Of a DNA stretch of 64,000 nt, positions 1 to 8,832 are shown piece after piece. The stretch spans positions 3,844,001-3,908,000 of the forward strand of contig NZ_CP044344.1 in assembly GCF_008761635.1 (NCBI RefSeq). The letters are read 5' to 3'. Below the pieces are notes generated by a model. It had not been told where the DNA came from and searched no databases. It worked only from the letters and a program-made list of their open reading frames with translations. The DNA comes from Nocardioides cynanchi (GTDB taxonomy: Bacteria > Actinomycetota > Actinomycetes > Propionibacteriales > Nocardioidaceae). The position numbers were made by a program, and so were the translations under genes. Each line of letters starts with the position of its first letter. Within the stretch, counting starts at the first letter, position 1.

Positions 1-48
1 GCCGGTCCGGTCGAGCTTGTCCTGCCACTGCGTGGTCGCGTCCGGCAC
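1..48 (-). CDS. Possible 5' end of a protein running off the window edge
   Basis: On the minus strand a GTG at 46-48 opens a frame that continues without a stop to the window edge (VPDATTQWQDKLDRTG). It lies 9 nt after the stop of the PIG-L gene, so it could be the next gene of a minus-strand operon. Only 16 residues are visible, there is no strong ribosome binding site, and no family can be named. It may equally be non-coding. Confidence 0.3.
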   Translation of the reverse strand, partial: MPDATTQWQDKLDRTG

Positions 49-57
49 ACCCCGAGC

Positions 58-828
58 CTAGGCCGCGCCGACGTCCCCGCCGGTGGCCTCGCCCGTCAAC
101 GGGGTGCGAGGGCCCGAACGCACGTACCACTCGGTGCCGAGCAGGGCGGTTCGCGCCGCCGGCGACAACCCGGCCACCAGCCCCGGCAGGGCGCCCCGCG
201 CGACCTCGGAGGCGTGGGCGAGCACGGCCGCGACCTTCTGCTCCAGCCAGGGGCCGACGTCGAGGCGCAGGGTGACCTCGTCGTCGGGCATCGTGTACGC
301 CGCCTTGACCGCGCCGACGATCTCGCGGAGGGCCGGCAGCGCCGAGCGGGGATGGGTGGCCAGCCAGACCTCTCGCGGTCGCCAGGGCGGTCCGGACTCC
401 GGGTAGAGCAGCTCCAGCCCGGCGGCCTCGACGGCGAGCATCGTGATCCGGTGGGTGTGGACGTGGTCGGGGTGGCCGGTCAGCCCGCCGTACGCGTCGT
501 GGGTGACCACGAGGTCGGGCCGCAGCTCACGGACGTGGGCGACCAGCCGCCCCACGGCCTCGTCGAGCGGAGTGTCGATCAGCCGCGCGCACCCGGGGGC
601 CGACTCCGGCACCCGGGCGTCTGCGTAGCCGAGCATCCGGGGCCGGCCGGCGCCGAGGACCCGCAGCGCCGCGGCCAGCTCGCGGGAGCGGGACGAGTCG
701 GCGGCCCAGGTGGCGGTCACCACCCGGGCGAGCCCACCCGCGGCCGCCTGCCGGGCCAGCAGCCCGCCCGCCGCCAGCGACTCGTCGTCGGGGTGCGCGA
801 AGACCGCGAGCAGGCTCGGATCTGCCAC
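58..828 (-). CDS. PIG-L (LmbE-like) family zinc deacetylase
   Basis: A 256-residue PIG-L domain protein. Zinc ligands are visible in AHPDDE (residues 11-16) and GHPDHVHTH (118-126). The family removes acetyl groups from N-acetylglucosaminyl substrates; MshB and Mca of mycothiol metabolism belong to it, but the sequence does not let me assign either, so the substrate is open. The GTG at 826-828 is chosen because GGAGG (complement of 839-843) lies 10 nt upstream. The longer ATG at 873 would overlap the start codon of the divergent gene at 872. No signal peptide; probably cytoplasmic. Confidence 0.85.
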   Translation of the reverse strand: MADPSLLAVFAHPDDESLAAGGLLARQAAAGGLARVVTATWAADSSRSRELAAALRVLGAGRPRMLGYADARVPESAPGCARLIDTPLDEAVGRLVAHVRELRPDLVVTHDAYGGLTGHPDHVHTHRITMLAVEAAGLELLYPESGPPWRPREVWLATHPRSALPALREIVGAVKAAYTMPDDEVTLRLDVGPWLEQKVAAVLAHASEVARGALPGLVAGLSPAARTALLGTEWYVRSGPRTPLTGEATGGDVGAA

Positions 829-871
829 CGCTCGGCCACCTCCGTCCCGATGCCGAACGTAGGCTAGTGCC

Positions 872-1219
872 ATGACCGAGGCAGCCGACCCGATCGCCTA
901 CACGACCCTGACCGCGGGCACTCCGGTGCAGACCGGCGAGGGCGAGACCTTCGGCACGGTTGCCGCCGTGCTCACCGTCAAGCAGGTCGACGTCTTCGAC
1001 GGCATCGTGGTCGCGACCGAGCAGGGCACGCGGTTCGTGGACGCCGACCACGTCGGCGCGATCTTCACGACGTACGTGCGGACCACCCTCACCTCCGAGC
1101 AGGTGGCCGCCCTGCCCGAGCCCGACGGGTCGGTCACCTACCGGGCCAAGGCCTCCGGCTCGCTCGTGGACCGGCTCGGCCGGATGCTCGGCATCGGCCC
1201 GTTCAAGCGCGAGCGCTAG
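872..1219 (+). CDS. PRC-barrel-like (DUF2171-like) small protein
   Basis: A 115-residue soluble protein. Residues 10-65 follow a PRC-barrel pattern of short beta strands: a glycine turn (TGEGETFGTV), then a strand with FDGIVV and RFVDADHVGAI. The C-terminal 45 residues are basic and end in FKRER. PRC-barrel proteins act in RNA processing or as small ligand- or surface-binding modules, so no specific role can be given. It is divergent from the PIG-L gene with about 43 nt between the chosen starts; the shared gap must hold both promoters. Confidence 0.75.
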   Translation: MTEAADPIAYTTLTAGTPVQTGEGETFGTVAAVLTVKQVDVFDGIVVATEQGTRFVDADHVGAIFTTYVRTTLTSEQVAALPEPDGSVTYRAKASGSLVDRLGRMLGIGPFKRER

Positions 1220-1315
1220 CCGGTCGTCGTCGGCGGCGGCCCCTGCTGTTCACCCCTGAGTCGGACTTTTCGGCCCGTCGGTTCGCGTAACGGCCGCGGA
1301 AGGAGGAGACTGGCA

Positions 1316-1537
1316 GTGATGGCTACCTCAAGCGGGGCACGGCGGCATCTCGCCAGCAGCCCCTTCCAGCCCGATCCCGAGCCGACGATCGAGACGTTCG
1401 AGGTCAGTGACCTCGTCTCCCACGACTCCCACGGGATGGGTCGGGTGACCAACGTCGAGGCGCACGCGGTGACCGTCGACTTCAAGACGCACAAGCTCCG
1501 GATCACCAGCCCGTACCACAAGCTCTCGAAGCTCTAG
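1316..1537 (+). CDS. Small SH3/Tudor-like protein
   Basis: A 73-residue protein with an excellent ribosome binding site (AAGGAGG at 1300-1306). Adjacent GTG (1316) and ATG (1319) codons could each start it. The C-terminal 45 residues (VSDLVSHDSHGMGRVTNVEAHAVTVDF) look like the small beta barrel of CarD N-terminal and UvrD C-terminal Tudor domains, with the 'V.H..HG.G.V' pattern. Such domains can bind RNA polymerase or nucleic acid; that role is inference. Short proteins of this type are common in actinobacteria. It stands alone and ends 20 nt before the convergent LysR gene. Confidence 0.7.
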   Translation: MMATSSGARRHLASSPFQPDPEPTIETFEVSDLVSHDSHGMGRVTNVEAHAVTVDFKTHKLRITSPYHKLSKL

Positions 1538-1557
1538 GCCCCTCGCGGCCGGGGCGG

Positions 1558-2514
1558 TCAGCTCCAGAGGGTGACGTAGACCGCGGGGCGGAAGCGCCCG
1601 AGGTTGACCCCGGCGCCGCGCACCATCGCCTGCGTCGCCCGGGGCGTGGTGATGAAGCGCAGCAGCTCGGAGGCTGCGGGTGTCTGCGCGTGCTCCGGCA
1701 GCGCCATCGCCACCCAGCTGTCCTGGGCCCGCAGCCCCGGGCCTGACAGCACCACGAGCCGTTCGGCGGCCAGGTCGCCGGCGACCGAGAACTTCACGGC
1801 CAGGGCGACGCCGTCGCTGCCCCGCGTCTCCTCGAGGGCCGCGGCATCGCTCTGGAAGATCTGCTGCTGCTTCTCGGGTACGCCGATCCGGTGCAGCATC
1901 GCGGGCACGACGCCCTCGGCCTCGGCCGCCGACGGTCCCAGACACCAGGCCAGCCGGCGTACCCGCTCGGCGGTCACGGGGGCTCCGGCCAGCGGGTGGT
2001 CACGGCGGACGACGGCCACGACCTCGTAGTTGAGGAACGGCTTCAGGGCCAGCGAGGGCACCGGTGAGCTCGACGCCGGGCCGATCGCCACGTCCACCGC
2101 ACGGCTCGCGAGCAGGCTCGGCAGCCGCGCCGCCGCCCGGACGCTCAGCTCGACCTGGAGGTCGTCGGCCCGCGACGCGAACAGGTCGATCAACCCCGGT
2201 GCCGCGTGCTCGGCGAACAGGTTGGAGGCCGCGACCCGCAGCACCCGCTTGCCGTGCCCGGCCTGGCTGACCTCGAGCAGGGTGCGGTCCTGGAGCCCCA
2301 GGATCTCGACGGCCCGGCTGGCCAGGCGCAGTCCGCCCGGGGTGAAGGCGAGACCGGACGACGTCCGCTTGAAGAGGACGTCGTCGAACTCCTTGCGCAG
2401 CTGCGCGACGTGCATCGACACCGCGGCCTCGCTGACGTGCAGCTCCTGCGCGGCGGCCTTGACCGAACCGAGGCGGACCACGCAGGCGAAGGCGCGCAGC
2501 TGCGTCGGGGTCAC
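1558..2514 (-). CDS. LysR family transcriptional regulator
   Basis: 318 residues, the normal LysR length. Residues 1-60 form the winged helix (QLRAFACVVRLGSVKAAAQ, then VSEAAVSMHVAQLRKE), followed by the linker helix and a substrate-binding effector domain at about 90-300. GTG start at 2512-2514. LysR regulators usually control a divergent or nearby gene in response to a small molecule. Here the gene upstream on the same strand is a methyltransferase 9 nt away, so the two probably share a transcript and the target is not obvious. No operator was identified. Confidence 0.9.
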   Translation of the reverse strand: MTPTQLRAFACVVRLGSVKAAAQELHVSEAAVSMHVAQLRKEFDDVLFKRTSSGLAFTPGGLRLASRAVEILGLQDRTLLEVSQAGHGKRVLRVAASNLFAEHAAPGLIDLFASRADDLQVELSVRAAARLPSLLASRAVDVAIGPASSSPVPSLALKPFLNYEVVAVVRRDHPLAGAPVTAERVRRLAWCLGPSAAEAEGVVPAMLHRIGVPEKQQQIFQSDAAALEETRGSDGVALAVKFSVAGDLAAERLVVLSGPGLRAQDSWVAMALPEHAQTPAASELLRFITTPRATQAMVRGAGVNLGRFRPAVYVTLWS

Positions 2515-2523
2515 GCGGGCGGC

Positions 2524-3123
2524 CTAGGCACGACGGACCACCCGGACCAGCGCGTCGTACGCCGTCCGAGAGCCGCCGTCGGCCTGCGCCACCTCGCGGG
2601 CCACGCGCTCCGCCCGCACCACGTCGTACGACGTGCCGTCGAGGTCGGCGAGCACGTCGTCGGCCGTCAGCAGGACCTCGGGATCCTGGGGTCCGCCGAC
2701 GCCCTCGGCGAGGTTGGTGGAGTCGTGCGCCAGCACCAGCAGCGTCCCGCCGGGCCGGAGCGCAGCGAACGCGTTGCGATGGGCGGCTCGTCGCTCGGCG
2801 GCGGGGAGCTGGAGGTAGGCCAGCACGCTCACGTCGTACGACGCGTCCTTGCGCCAGGTGGTCGCGTCGGCGCACACCCACTGCACCGGCAGGTCGCCGG
2901 CGATCTCGCGACCCTTGTCGAGCGCCACCTGGGAGAAGTCGACCGCGGTCACCTGCCAGCCCTGCCGGGCCAGCCAGATCGCGTTGCGGCCCTCGCCGGC
3001 GGCGAGGTCCACCGCGCGGCCCACCGGAAGGTCCGACAGCTCGGCCTCGACGAACTGGTTGGGCCCGGCCGACCAGATCAGGTCGGTGCTGCGGTAGCGC
3101 TCGTCCCAGGCCTCGGCGTCCAC
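2524..3123 (-). CDS. Class I SAM-dependent methyltransferase
   Basis: About 200 residues. Motif I (AVDLAAGEGRNAIWLA, from about residue 37) and the acidic strand end TAVDFS match small TehB-like methyltransferases; LRPGGTLLVLAHD forms the later strand. Substrate unknown. The GTG at 3121-3123 is preferred: the upstream ATG at 3171 would overlap the start of the divergent ybaK gene, and the domain begins right after the GTG (EAWDERYRSTD). It lies just upstream of the LysR gene and is probably co-transcribed with it. Confidence 0.85.
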   Translation of the reverse strand: MDAEAWDERYRSTDLIWSAGPNQFVEAELSDLPVGRAVDLAAGEGRNAIWLARQGWQVTAVDFSQVALDKGREIAGDLPVQWVCADATTWRKDASYDVSVLAYLQLPAAERRAAHRNAFAALRPGGTLLVLAHDSTNLAEGVGGPQDPEVLLTADDVLADLDGTSYDVVRAERVAREVAQADGGSRTAYDALVRVVRRA

Positions 3124-3169
3124 GTTGGAATTCAACCACCCCGGTCGGCACGCGCCGTAGGGTCGGCCC

Positions 3170-3664
3170 ATGCCGCGCCGCCCCCGACCCTCCGGCGCGA
3201 CCGCCGCGATCCGGGCCCTGGAGCAGGCCGGCGTCGACTTCGTGCTGCACCCCTACGAGCACGACCCGCGGGCCACGTCGTACGGCGTCGAGGCGGCGCA
3301 GGTCCTCGGCATCCCCGAGGCGCGGGTCTTCAAGACCCTGGTGGCCGACGCCGACGGACGGCTGGTGGTCGCCGTGGTCCCGGTCTCCGGCCTGCTGGAC
3401 CTCAAGGCGCTGGCACGGGCGCTGGGTGCCCGCAGGGCGGCGATGGCGGACCCCGGGGCCGCCGAGCGCGCCACGGGCTACGTCGTCGGCGGCATCTCGC
3501 CGCTCGGCCAGAAGCGGCCGCACCCCACCGTGCTCGACGCGTCCGCGCTCGGACACGAGACCGTGCTGGTCTCGGCCGGCCGGCGAGGCCTCGACGTCGA
3601 GCTCGCGCCCGCCGAGCTGGTCACCCTCACCTCGGCGCAGGTCGCCGCGATCGCCCAGGCCTGA
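3170..3664 (+). CDS. ybaK: Cys-tRNA(Pro) deacylase YbaK/EbsC family
   Basis: 164 residues covering the whole YbaK/ProX editing fold: TSYGVEAAQVLG, then RVFKTLVADADG with the conserved KTL, then VVPVSGLLDLKALARALG and YVVGGISPLGQK, which holds the GG-S-P loop. The family hydrolyses Cys-tRNA(Pro) mischarged by ProRS, acting in trans in the cytoplasm. The ATG at 3170 gives the usual family length. Transcribed divergently from the methyltransferase. Confidence 0.92.
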   Translation: MPRRPRPSGATAAIRALEQAGVDFVLHPYEHDPRATSYGVEAAQVLGIPEARVFKTLVADADGRLVVAVVPVSGLLDLKALARALGARRAAMADPGAAERATGYVVGGISPLGQKRPHPTVLDASALGHETVLVSAGRRGLDVELAPAELVTLTSAQVAAIAQA

Positions 3665-3706
3665 GCCGGGCCCAGGACGGGTCGCCCGGCGAGCCCAGCG
3701 TGCGGG

Positions 3707-4525
3707 CTACTCGCCCGGGTCCCGGTCGGGGTCCGCCGGCAGCAGTGGCCGAGGCCGCTCACTGGTCGCGCCCAGGAGCAGGGCCAGGACCTCTCCCTCC
3801 TGGCCGTCGTCGTCGGCGCGCAGGCGCATCACCAGCCGGACGGCGACGTCCCGATCGGCCTCGTCGAAGCTGATCCCGTCCTCCTGGTCCGGCGACCAGG
3901 AGAGGTCGGGGGTCAGGAAGTGACGGTCGAAGGCCCGGGCCCCTCGCCCCCTCCGCGCGACCGGTCGAGCGACGTACCAGAACTTCTGCGCAGGTCCGGC
4001 TGCACGCTCGGTCGGCTCGGGGGCAGGCGCCGTGTCGAACGGGACCAGGTCGTCGAGCCCGACGTCCTCCGGCAGGCAGGTGACGTGGACGTCGACCTCG
4101 AGACGTCCGAGCTCCTCGCGCAGGATGGACACCAGGGCCTCACCCATGGGCACGGTGACCCCGTCCTTGGTCCCCGTGGCCACCACGACCCCCGATCCCA
4201 GGCGCAGGGGCCCTACCACCTGGTCGGGGGTGCGGGAGTCGGCGTCCGGCGTGCTCGACAGGTCGGGGTGCTCGTGCCCCGACTCGTCGACGAGCCAGAA
4301 CCGCTCCGCCGCGGCCCGGACGGCGTCGACCACGGCATCGAGTCCCGCGGTGCCTCCAGACGACCCGGAGGGGCTGCCGAGGGAGACGAGGAACCGAAGG
4401 TCGCCCAGCCAGTGGTCGATGACCCACTCCTCGACTCCGTGCTCCACCAGCTGGGTGACGTCCATCTCCCGCACGGTGCCCGGTTGGGCACTGAGCACGT
4501 CGTCGGCCACGGTCACCTGCGCCAT
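3707..4525 (-). CDS. Hypothetical acidic protein
   Basis: 272 residues from the ATG at 4523-4525, which has AGGAGG just upstream; the upstream in-frame ATG at 4684 lacks such support. The protein is acidic, has no signal peptide or membrane segment, and I do not recognise a family. Landmarks are VEEWVIDHWLGDLRFLV near residue 28 and VGPLRLGSGVVVATG in the middle. The C-terminal third is rich in Asp, Glu and Arg. It lies between two plus-strand genes and is its own transcription unit. Confidence 0.65.
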   Translation of the reverse strand: MAQVTVADDVLSAQPGTVREMDVTQLVEHGVEEWVIDHWLGDLRFLVSLGSPSGSSGGTAGLDAVVDAVRAAAERFWLVDESGHEHPDLSSTPDADSRTPDQVVGPLRLGSGVVVATGTKDGVTVPMGEALVSILREELGRLEVDVHVTCLPEDVGLDDLVPFDTAPAPEPTERAAGPAQKFWYVARPVARRGRGARAFDRHFLTPDLSWSPDQEDGISFDEADRDVAVRLVMRLRADDDGQEGEVLALLLGATSERPRPLLPADPDRDPGE

Positions 4526-4738
4526 CTCGCCTCCTGGTGGGAGCTCGTCTGCCCGTAGTGCAGCACAACGCCTCGCGTCGGCTCCGACCGAAACGCTGGG
4601 CGAGGGGCGAACTCGGCCGTTCGCCGGTCCCAGGACCGCGCTCCGGGCACCGTGCGGGCGTGACGTCCAGCACGGCGAAACCACCTCCGGGCCACCTCGT
4701 CAGGTCCTAGTCTGCTTCCAGGGGTAGGGGGCACGCGC

Positions 4739-5026
4739 ATGCTGAAGGACGTCAACCGCAACCCGCGGCGCTGGGTCGACGGGTCGGGTCGGGTCCTCGT
4801 GATCGAGGGCTGGCACCCGTCTGCGCCGTCGTCGATCTCCTTCAACGTGCTGGTGGACGGCGACTGGATCGGCTCGTTCAGCACCCTCGAGGCCGCTGCG
4901 GCCGCGGCCGGCGTGGCCTCCGGGACCGGGGCCGGCACGGTGGAGCTGCAGCCGGAAGGCCCGGACCCGGGCGACGGCGGGGCGCCTCCGCTGCGGCTGG
5001 TCCCGCCACCCTCCGACGACTCCTGA
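4739..5026 (+). CDS. Small hypothetical protein
   Basis: 95 residues from an ATG at 4739. No recognised domain. Residues 25-65 (HPSAPSSISFNVLVDGDWIG) suggest a short beta-sheet module; an alanine-rich helix and a Pro/Gly/Asp-rich tail follow. Codon use matches the neighbours, with G or C at third positions. The upstream GGGGG stretch is a weak ribosome binding site. Confidence 0.55.
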   Translation: MLKDVNRNPRRWVDGSGRVLVIEGWHPSAPSSISFNVLVDGDWIGSFSTLEAAAAAAGVASGTGAGTVELQPEGPDPGDGGAPPLRLVPPPSDDS

Positions 5027-5066
5027 CCGCACCCGCCGTGGTCCGGCGCTCCTACGGGGGTGTTGC

Positions 5067-7043
5067 ATGGAGACCATGGCGAACCGGCTGGCGACGGCGA
5101 CGAGCCCCTATCTGCTCCAGCACGTCGACAACCCGGTCGACTGGCGCGAGTGGGGCGACGACGCCTTCGCCGAGGCCCGGCAGCGCGGCGTACCGATCTT
5201 CCTGAGCGTGGGCTACGCCGCCTGCCACTGGTGCCACGTGATGGCCCACGAGTCGTTCGAGGACGACGCGACGGCCGCGCAGCTCAACGCCGACTTCGTC
5301 TGCGTCAAGGTCGACCGCGAGGAACGCCCGGATGTCGACGCGGTCTACATGGAGGCCACGGTGGCGATGACCGGACACGGCGGCTGGCCGATGACCGTCG
5401 TGCTCGATCACGAGGGCAGCCCCTTCTTCGCCGGCACCTACTTCCCCGACCGACCCCGCGGCGGCCAGCCGTCGCTGCGCCAGGTGCTGACCGCGGTCGG
5501 CGAGGCCTGGCGCGACCGCCAGGACGACGTACGACGGGTCGCCGGGCAGCTGCGCGAGCACCTCGCCCGTCAGGTCTCCGCCGCGGGGACTCCGCTGACC
5601 GAGGCCGATCTCGACGCCGCCGTCGCCACCCTGGCTGACGACTTCGACGAGGACCGAGGGGGCTTCGGCGGTGCCCCGAAGTTCCCGCCCAGCATGGTGC
5701 TGGAGTTCCTGCGTCGCCGACCTGCCGACGAGCGGGCGCGCCGGATGCTCGACCGGACGCTCGAGGCGATGGCCCGCGGCGGCCTCCACGACCAGCTCGG
5801 CGGTGGCTTCGCCCGGTACAGCGTCGATGCCGGCTGGGTGGTGCCGCACTTCGAGAAGATGCTCTACGACAACGCCCAGCTGGTCGGCCTCTACGCCCGC
5901 AGCGGGGGAGCGCTGGGCGGGCGGGTCGCCCGCGGCACCGCGGACTTCCTGCTGCGCGAGCTGCGCACCCCCGAAGGTGGGCTCGCCTCGGCGCTCGACG
6001 CCGACAGCGAGGGGGAGGAGGGCCGCTTCTACGTCTGGACGCCGGGGCAGCTCGAGGAGGTCCTCGGCACCGACGACGGACGCTGGGCCACCGACCTGTT
6101 CGACGTCAACGGCACCTTCGAGCACGGCACGTCCACGCTGCAGCTGCCCCGCGACCCGGACGACTGGGCCCGCTTCGACGACGTCCGGGTCCGGTTGCTG
6201 GCCGCCCGCGAGACGCGGGTCCGGCCCGCCCGCGACGACAAGGTCGTGGCCGCCTGGAACGGGCTGGCGATCGCCGGCCTGTGCGACGCCGGTCGCCTGC
6301 TCGGCCGGGAGGAGTACGTCGACGCAGCGCTGGAGGCGGGCCGGTTGCTGGTCGACGCTCACCTGGTCGACGGTCGCCTCCGCCGGGTCTCGCGCGACGG
6401 CCGGGCCGGCGCCCCGGGTGGCGTGCTCGAGGACTACGGGGCGGTGGCCGGTGGCTTCCTCGCGCTGTGCGGTGTCGGCGGCGAGGCCGAGTGGCTCGAC
6501 CACGCGACGGCGCTGCTCGACCGGGCCCTGGAGCTGTTCCGTGCGGATGACGGCGGGTTCTTCGACACCCCCTCGGACGGCGAGCGGCTGGTCTCCCGGC
6601 CGCGGGACCCCGGCGACAACGCGAGCCCCTCGGGCACCTCGGCGACCATCCACGCACTGATCGCCGCGCACGCGCTGACCGGCGACTCCCGCTGGCGCGA
6701 CGCTGCCGACGAGGCCATCTCCACCGTCGGCCTGCTGGCCACGCGGGCCCCGCGTTTCGCGGGGTGGTCGCTGGCCGCCGCCCAGGCCGATGCGGACGGG
6801 GCGCCCGAGATCGCCGTGGTCGGACCGGTCGGTCCAGCGCGGGACGCGCTCGAGCACCGGGCCCGCTCCTGGCCGGGGGCCGTGGTGGTCGTCGCCGACG
6901 GTCCGCGTGACGACATCCCGCTCCTCCTGGGCCGCGACGCGGTCGGCGGTCTTCCTGCGGCGTACGTGTGTCGCCACCAGGTCTGCGCAGCACCGGTCAC
7001 CCAACCGGACGATTTCCCCACGCGCCGCCCGTCGCTCAACTAG
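5067..7043 (+). CDS. Thioredoxin-fold DUF255 protein (YyaL / SPATA20 family)
   Basis: 658 residues, the typical length. The N-terminal DUF255 thioredoxin-like domain is clear: NRLATATSPYLLQHVDNPVDW, then CHWCHVM with the CxxC pair at Cys53 and Cys56, then FVCVKVDREERPDVD. The rest is an (alpha/alpha)6-barrel typical of the family, with GGLHDQLGGGFARYSVD and EKMLYDNAQL. The biochemical role is not established. The start may be the ATG at 5067 or at 5076. From memory, its M. tuberculosis counterpart (Rv1084) also sits near the haemolysin-III and cis-prenyltransferase genes. Confidence 0.9.
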   Translation: METMANRLATATSPYLLQHVDNPVDWREWGDDAFAEARQRGVPIFLSVGYAACHWCHVMAHESFEDDATAAQLNADFVCVKVDREERPDVDAVYMEATVAMTGHGGWPMTVVLDHEGSPFFAGTYFPDRPRGGQPSLRQVLTAVGEAWRDRQDDVRRVAGQLREHLARQVSAAGTPLTEADLDAAVATLADDFDEDRGGFGGAPKFPPSMVLEFLRRRPADERARRMLDRTLEAMARGGLHDQLGGGFARYSVDAGWVVPHFEKMLYDNAQLVGLYARSGGALGGRVARGTADFLLRELRTPEGGLASALDADSEGEEGRFYVWTPGQLEEVLGTDDGRWATDLFDVNGTFEHGTSTLQLPRDPDDWARFDDVRVRLLAARETRVRPARDDKVVAAWNGLAIAGLCDAGRLLGREEYVDAALEAGRLLVDAHLVDGRLRRVSRDGRAGAPGGVLEDYGAVAGGFLALCGVGGEAEWLDHATALLDRALELFRADDGGFFDTPSDGERLVSRPRDPGDNASPSGTSATIHALIAAHALTGDSRWRDAADEAISTVGLLATRAPRFAGWSLAAAQADADGAPEIAVVGPVGPARDALEHRARSWPGAVVVVADGPRDDIPLLLGRDAVGGLPAAYVCRHQVCAAPVTQPDDFPTRRPSLN

Positions 7044-7095
7044 TCTTCGTGCACCGCGACCGGGGGGCTGCGGACGACACGAACGAGGTTCAGCG

Positions 7096-8823
7096 GTGGG
7101 GGAGCGACCCGAGGGTCGCACTCGCACCGGCAACGGGGATGACATCCGAGACGGCGTCGACGGACGCCGGGACGACATCGACCGGATCGCCGGGGGAGTG
7201 CGGAAGACGGCCGGCGCACGTGCCGTGCTGGTGAGCCGCGCCCTGGGGACCGACTGGCTCGAGGTCGTCGCGGCCGAGGGCGCCGCCGCCGACCTCACCG
7301 AGCTGCTCGGCGCCCGCTGGCACTCGTCCGACCTCGACGCCGGGGTTGCCGACGGTGAGCCACGTGGCTCCCACATCGTGACCCGTCGTGGCACAGGGCC
7401 GGTCGCGCTGCCGGCCGGCTCGCACCTCCCCGAGGGGGAGGGGGGCCTGCTGATGCCGCTGCGCACCAGATCGGGCCGGCTCGTCGGCGCGATCTCCGTG
7501 GAGGGGGTCGCCGACCCGGTCGGGCTCTCGCCCGTCGTCTGCGAGCTGCTCGAGGGGTACGCCGAGCAGCTCCGGCTGGCCCTGCAGCACCAGGGCATCG
7601 AGGCGCTGCTGACCGAGCAGCTCCGACTGGCGTTCGCCGCCGAGGAGCTCCTGCACAGTGCCGGCCAGCAGCCGGACCTCGACGCCGTGCTGCACGAGGT
7701 CTCGACGGGTCTGACCGAGATGCTGGACGCCCGGGTGGGCTGGGCGTGCGTCGAGATCGCGGCGGGCGTGCACGCGGAGGCGGCCTGCCACCCGCCCGAG
7801 GCCGCCTCGCGGCTGGGTCCCGACATCTGCACCCTGATCGAGCCGATGGTGGCCGACTGCTGGCGCGACGACCTGACCCTCACCCAGCAGGACGCTCCCC
7901 TTCTCGGACGCCTGGCCGCCCTGGTCGACCAGCAGCAGGCGCTGCTCGCCGCCGTGGGCAGCGGGAACGAGCTGCGCGGGGCGCTGCTGATCCTGCGTGG
8001 GGAGGACCGGCCCTGGACCCTCGCCGAGCGGGACGTCGTACGACGTCTGGGGCGGCAGATGGCCACGGTCGTGGGCCATCTGGAGGGGCGCAGGCGTGAC
8101 CGGGCGCTGGTCGAGGAGCTGCGCGAGCTCGACGCCTACCGCCGCGAGCTCGTGGTGTCGATCACCCACGACCTGAAGACCCCGCTGACCGCGATCACCC
8201 TCAACACCGAGCTGCTGGCCTCCGGCACGCGCCCGGAGGACGCCAGCCACCACCCCGTCGATGCCATCCGGCGCAGTGCGCTGCGGCTCTCCGGTCTGGT
8301 GGACGACCTGCTGGCCCTGGCCCGGGCCGAGGAGGGGTTGATCGGAGGCGCGCACAGCGAGGGCGACCTCGCGGTGGTCCTGCGCGACGCCTGCCGGCAC
8401 GCCGAGCCCGAGGCTCAGCTGCGCGGGATCGGCTTCGACGTCGACGCGCCCGCCGAGCTGGTGGTCCCGCTCGACGTGGACGCCCTCTCGCGGGTGCTGG
8501 TGAACCTCGTGGCCAACGCGGTGAAGTTCAGCCTCCCGGGCGGCCGGGTCCGGTTGTCGCTCAGCCAGGTCGGCGACGTCGTGGTGTTCTCGTGCTCCGA
8601 CGATGGCATCGGGATCCCCGAGGACGAGCAGAGCACGGTCTTCGACATGTTCAGCCGGTCGAGCGACCCGCTCGCCCGCGGGGTGCCGGGGAGCGGCATG
8701 GGACTGGCCATCTCGCAGCGGATCCTGGCCAGGCTCGGCGGCTCGATCGAGGTGCACTCGGTCCAGGGCCAGGGCACGACGTTCGTGGTGCGGGTGCCGA
8801 CGACCGTCCCGGCTGCGGGCTGA
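7096..8823 (+). CDS. GAF-domain sensor histidine kinase
   Basis: About 575 residues from the GTG at 7096, with GAGG 7 nt upstream; the open frame extends further upstream but overlaps the DUF255 gene. Two GAF-like regions (about 15-155 and 180-330) precede a HisKA domain with H-box SITHDLKTPL (His near 358). The HATPase domain carries N-box NLVANAVKFS, G1 DDGIGIPEDE and G2 GSGMGLAISQ. There is no membrane segment, so it should be a cytoplasmic sensor. No response regulator lies beside it: an orphan kinase. It follows the DUF255 gene by 52 nt. Confidence 0.9.
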   Translation: MGERPEGRTRTGNGDDIRDGVDGRRDDIDRIAGGVRKTAGARAVLVSRALGTDWLEVVAAEGAAADLTELLGARWHSSDLDAGVADGEPRGSHIVTRRGTGPVALPAGSHLPEGEGGLLMPLRTRSGRLVGAISVEGVADPVGLSPVVCELLEGYAEQLRLALQHQGIEALLTEQLRLAFAAEELLHSAGQQPDLDAVLHEVSTGLTEMLDARVGWACVEIAAGVHAEAACHPPEAASRLGPDICTLIEPMVADCWRDDLTLTQQDAPLLGRLAALVDQQQALLAAVGSGNELRGALLILRGEDRPWTLAERDVVRRLGRQMATVVGHLEGRRRDRALVEELRELDAYRRELVVSITHDLKTPLTAITLNTELLASGTRPEDASHHPVDAIRRSALRLSGLVDDLLALARAEEGLIGGAHSEGDLAVVLRDACRHAEPEAQLRGIGFDVDAPAELVVPLDVDALSRVLVNLVANAVKFSLPGGRVRLSLSQVGDVVVFSCSDDGIGIPEDEQSTVFDMFSRSSDPLARGVPGSGMGLAISQRILARLGGSIEVHSVQGQGTTFVVRVPTTVPAAG

Positions 8824-8832
8824 CCGAGCGGC

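Noticed and set aside
2206..3873. 555-residue plus-strand frame across the LysR, methyltransferase and ybaK region
   Set aside because: Shadow frame of low-complexity Arg/Gly/Ala composition; the genes on the other frames are clear family members.
6790..7095. N-terminal extension of the histidine kinase
   Set aside because: This stretch overlaps the DUF255 coding region in another frame and reads as Arg/Pro/Ser-rich noise; the GTG at 7096 has a ribosome binding site.
5052..8066. 1004-residue minus-strand frame
   Set aside because: Arg/Pro/Ser-rich antisense shadow of the DUF255 and kinase genes; no recognisable domain.
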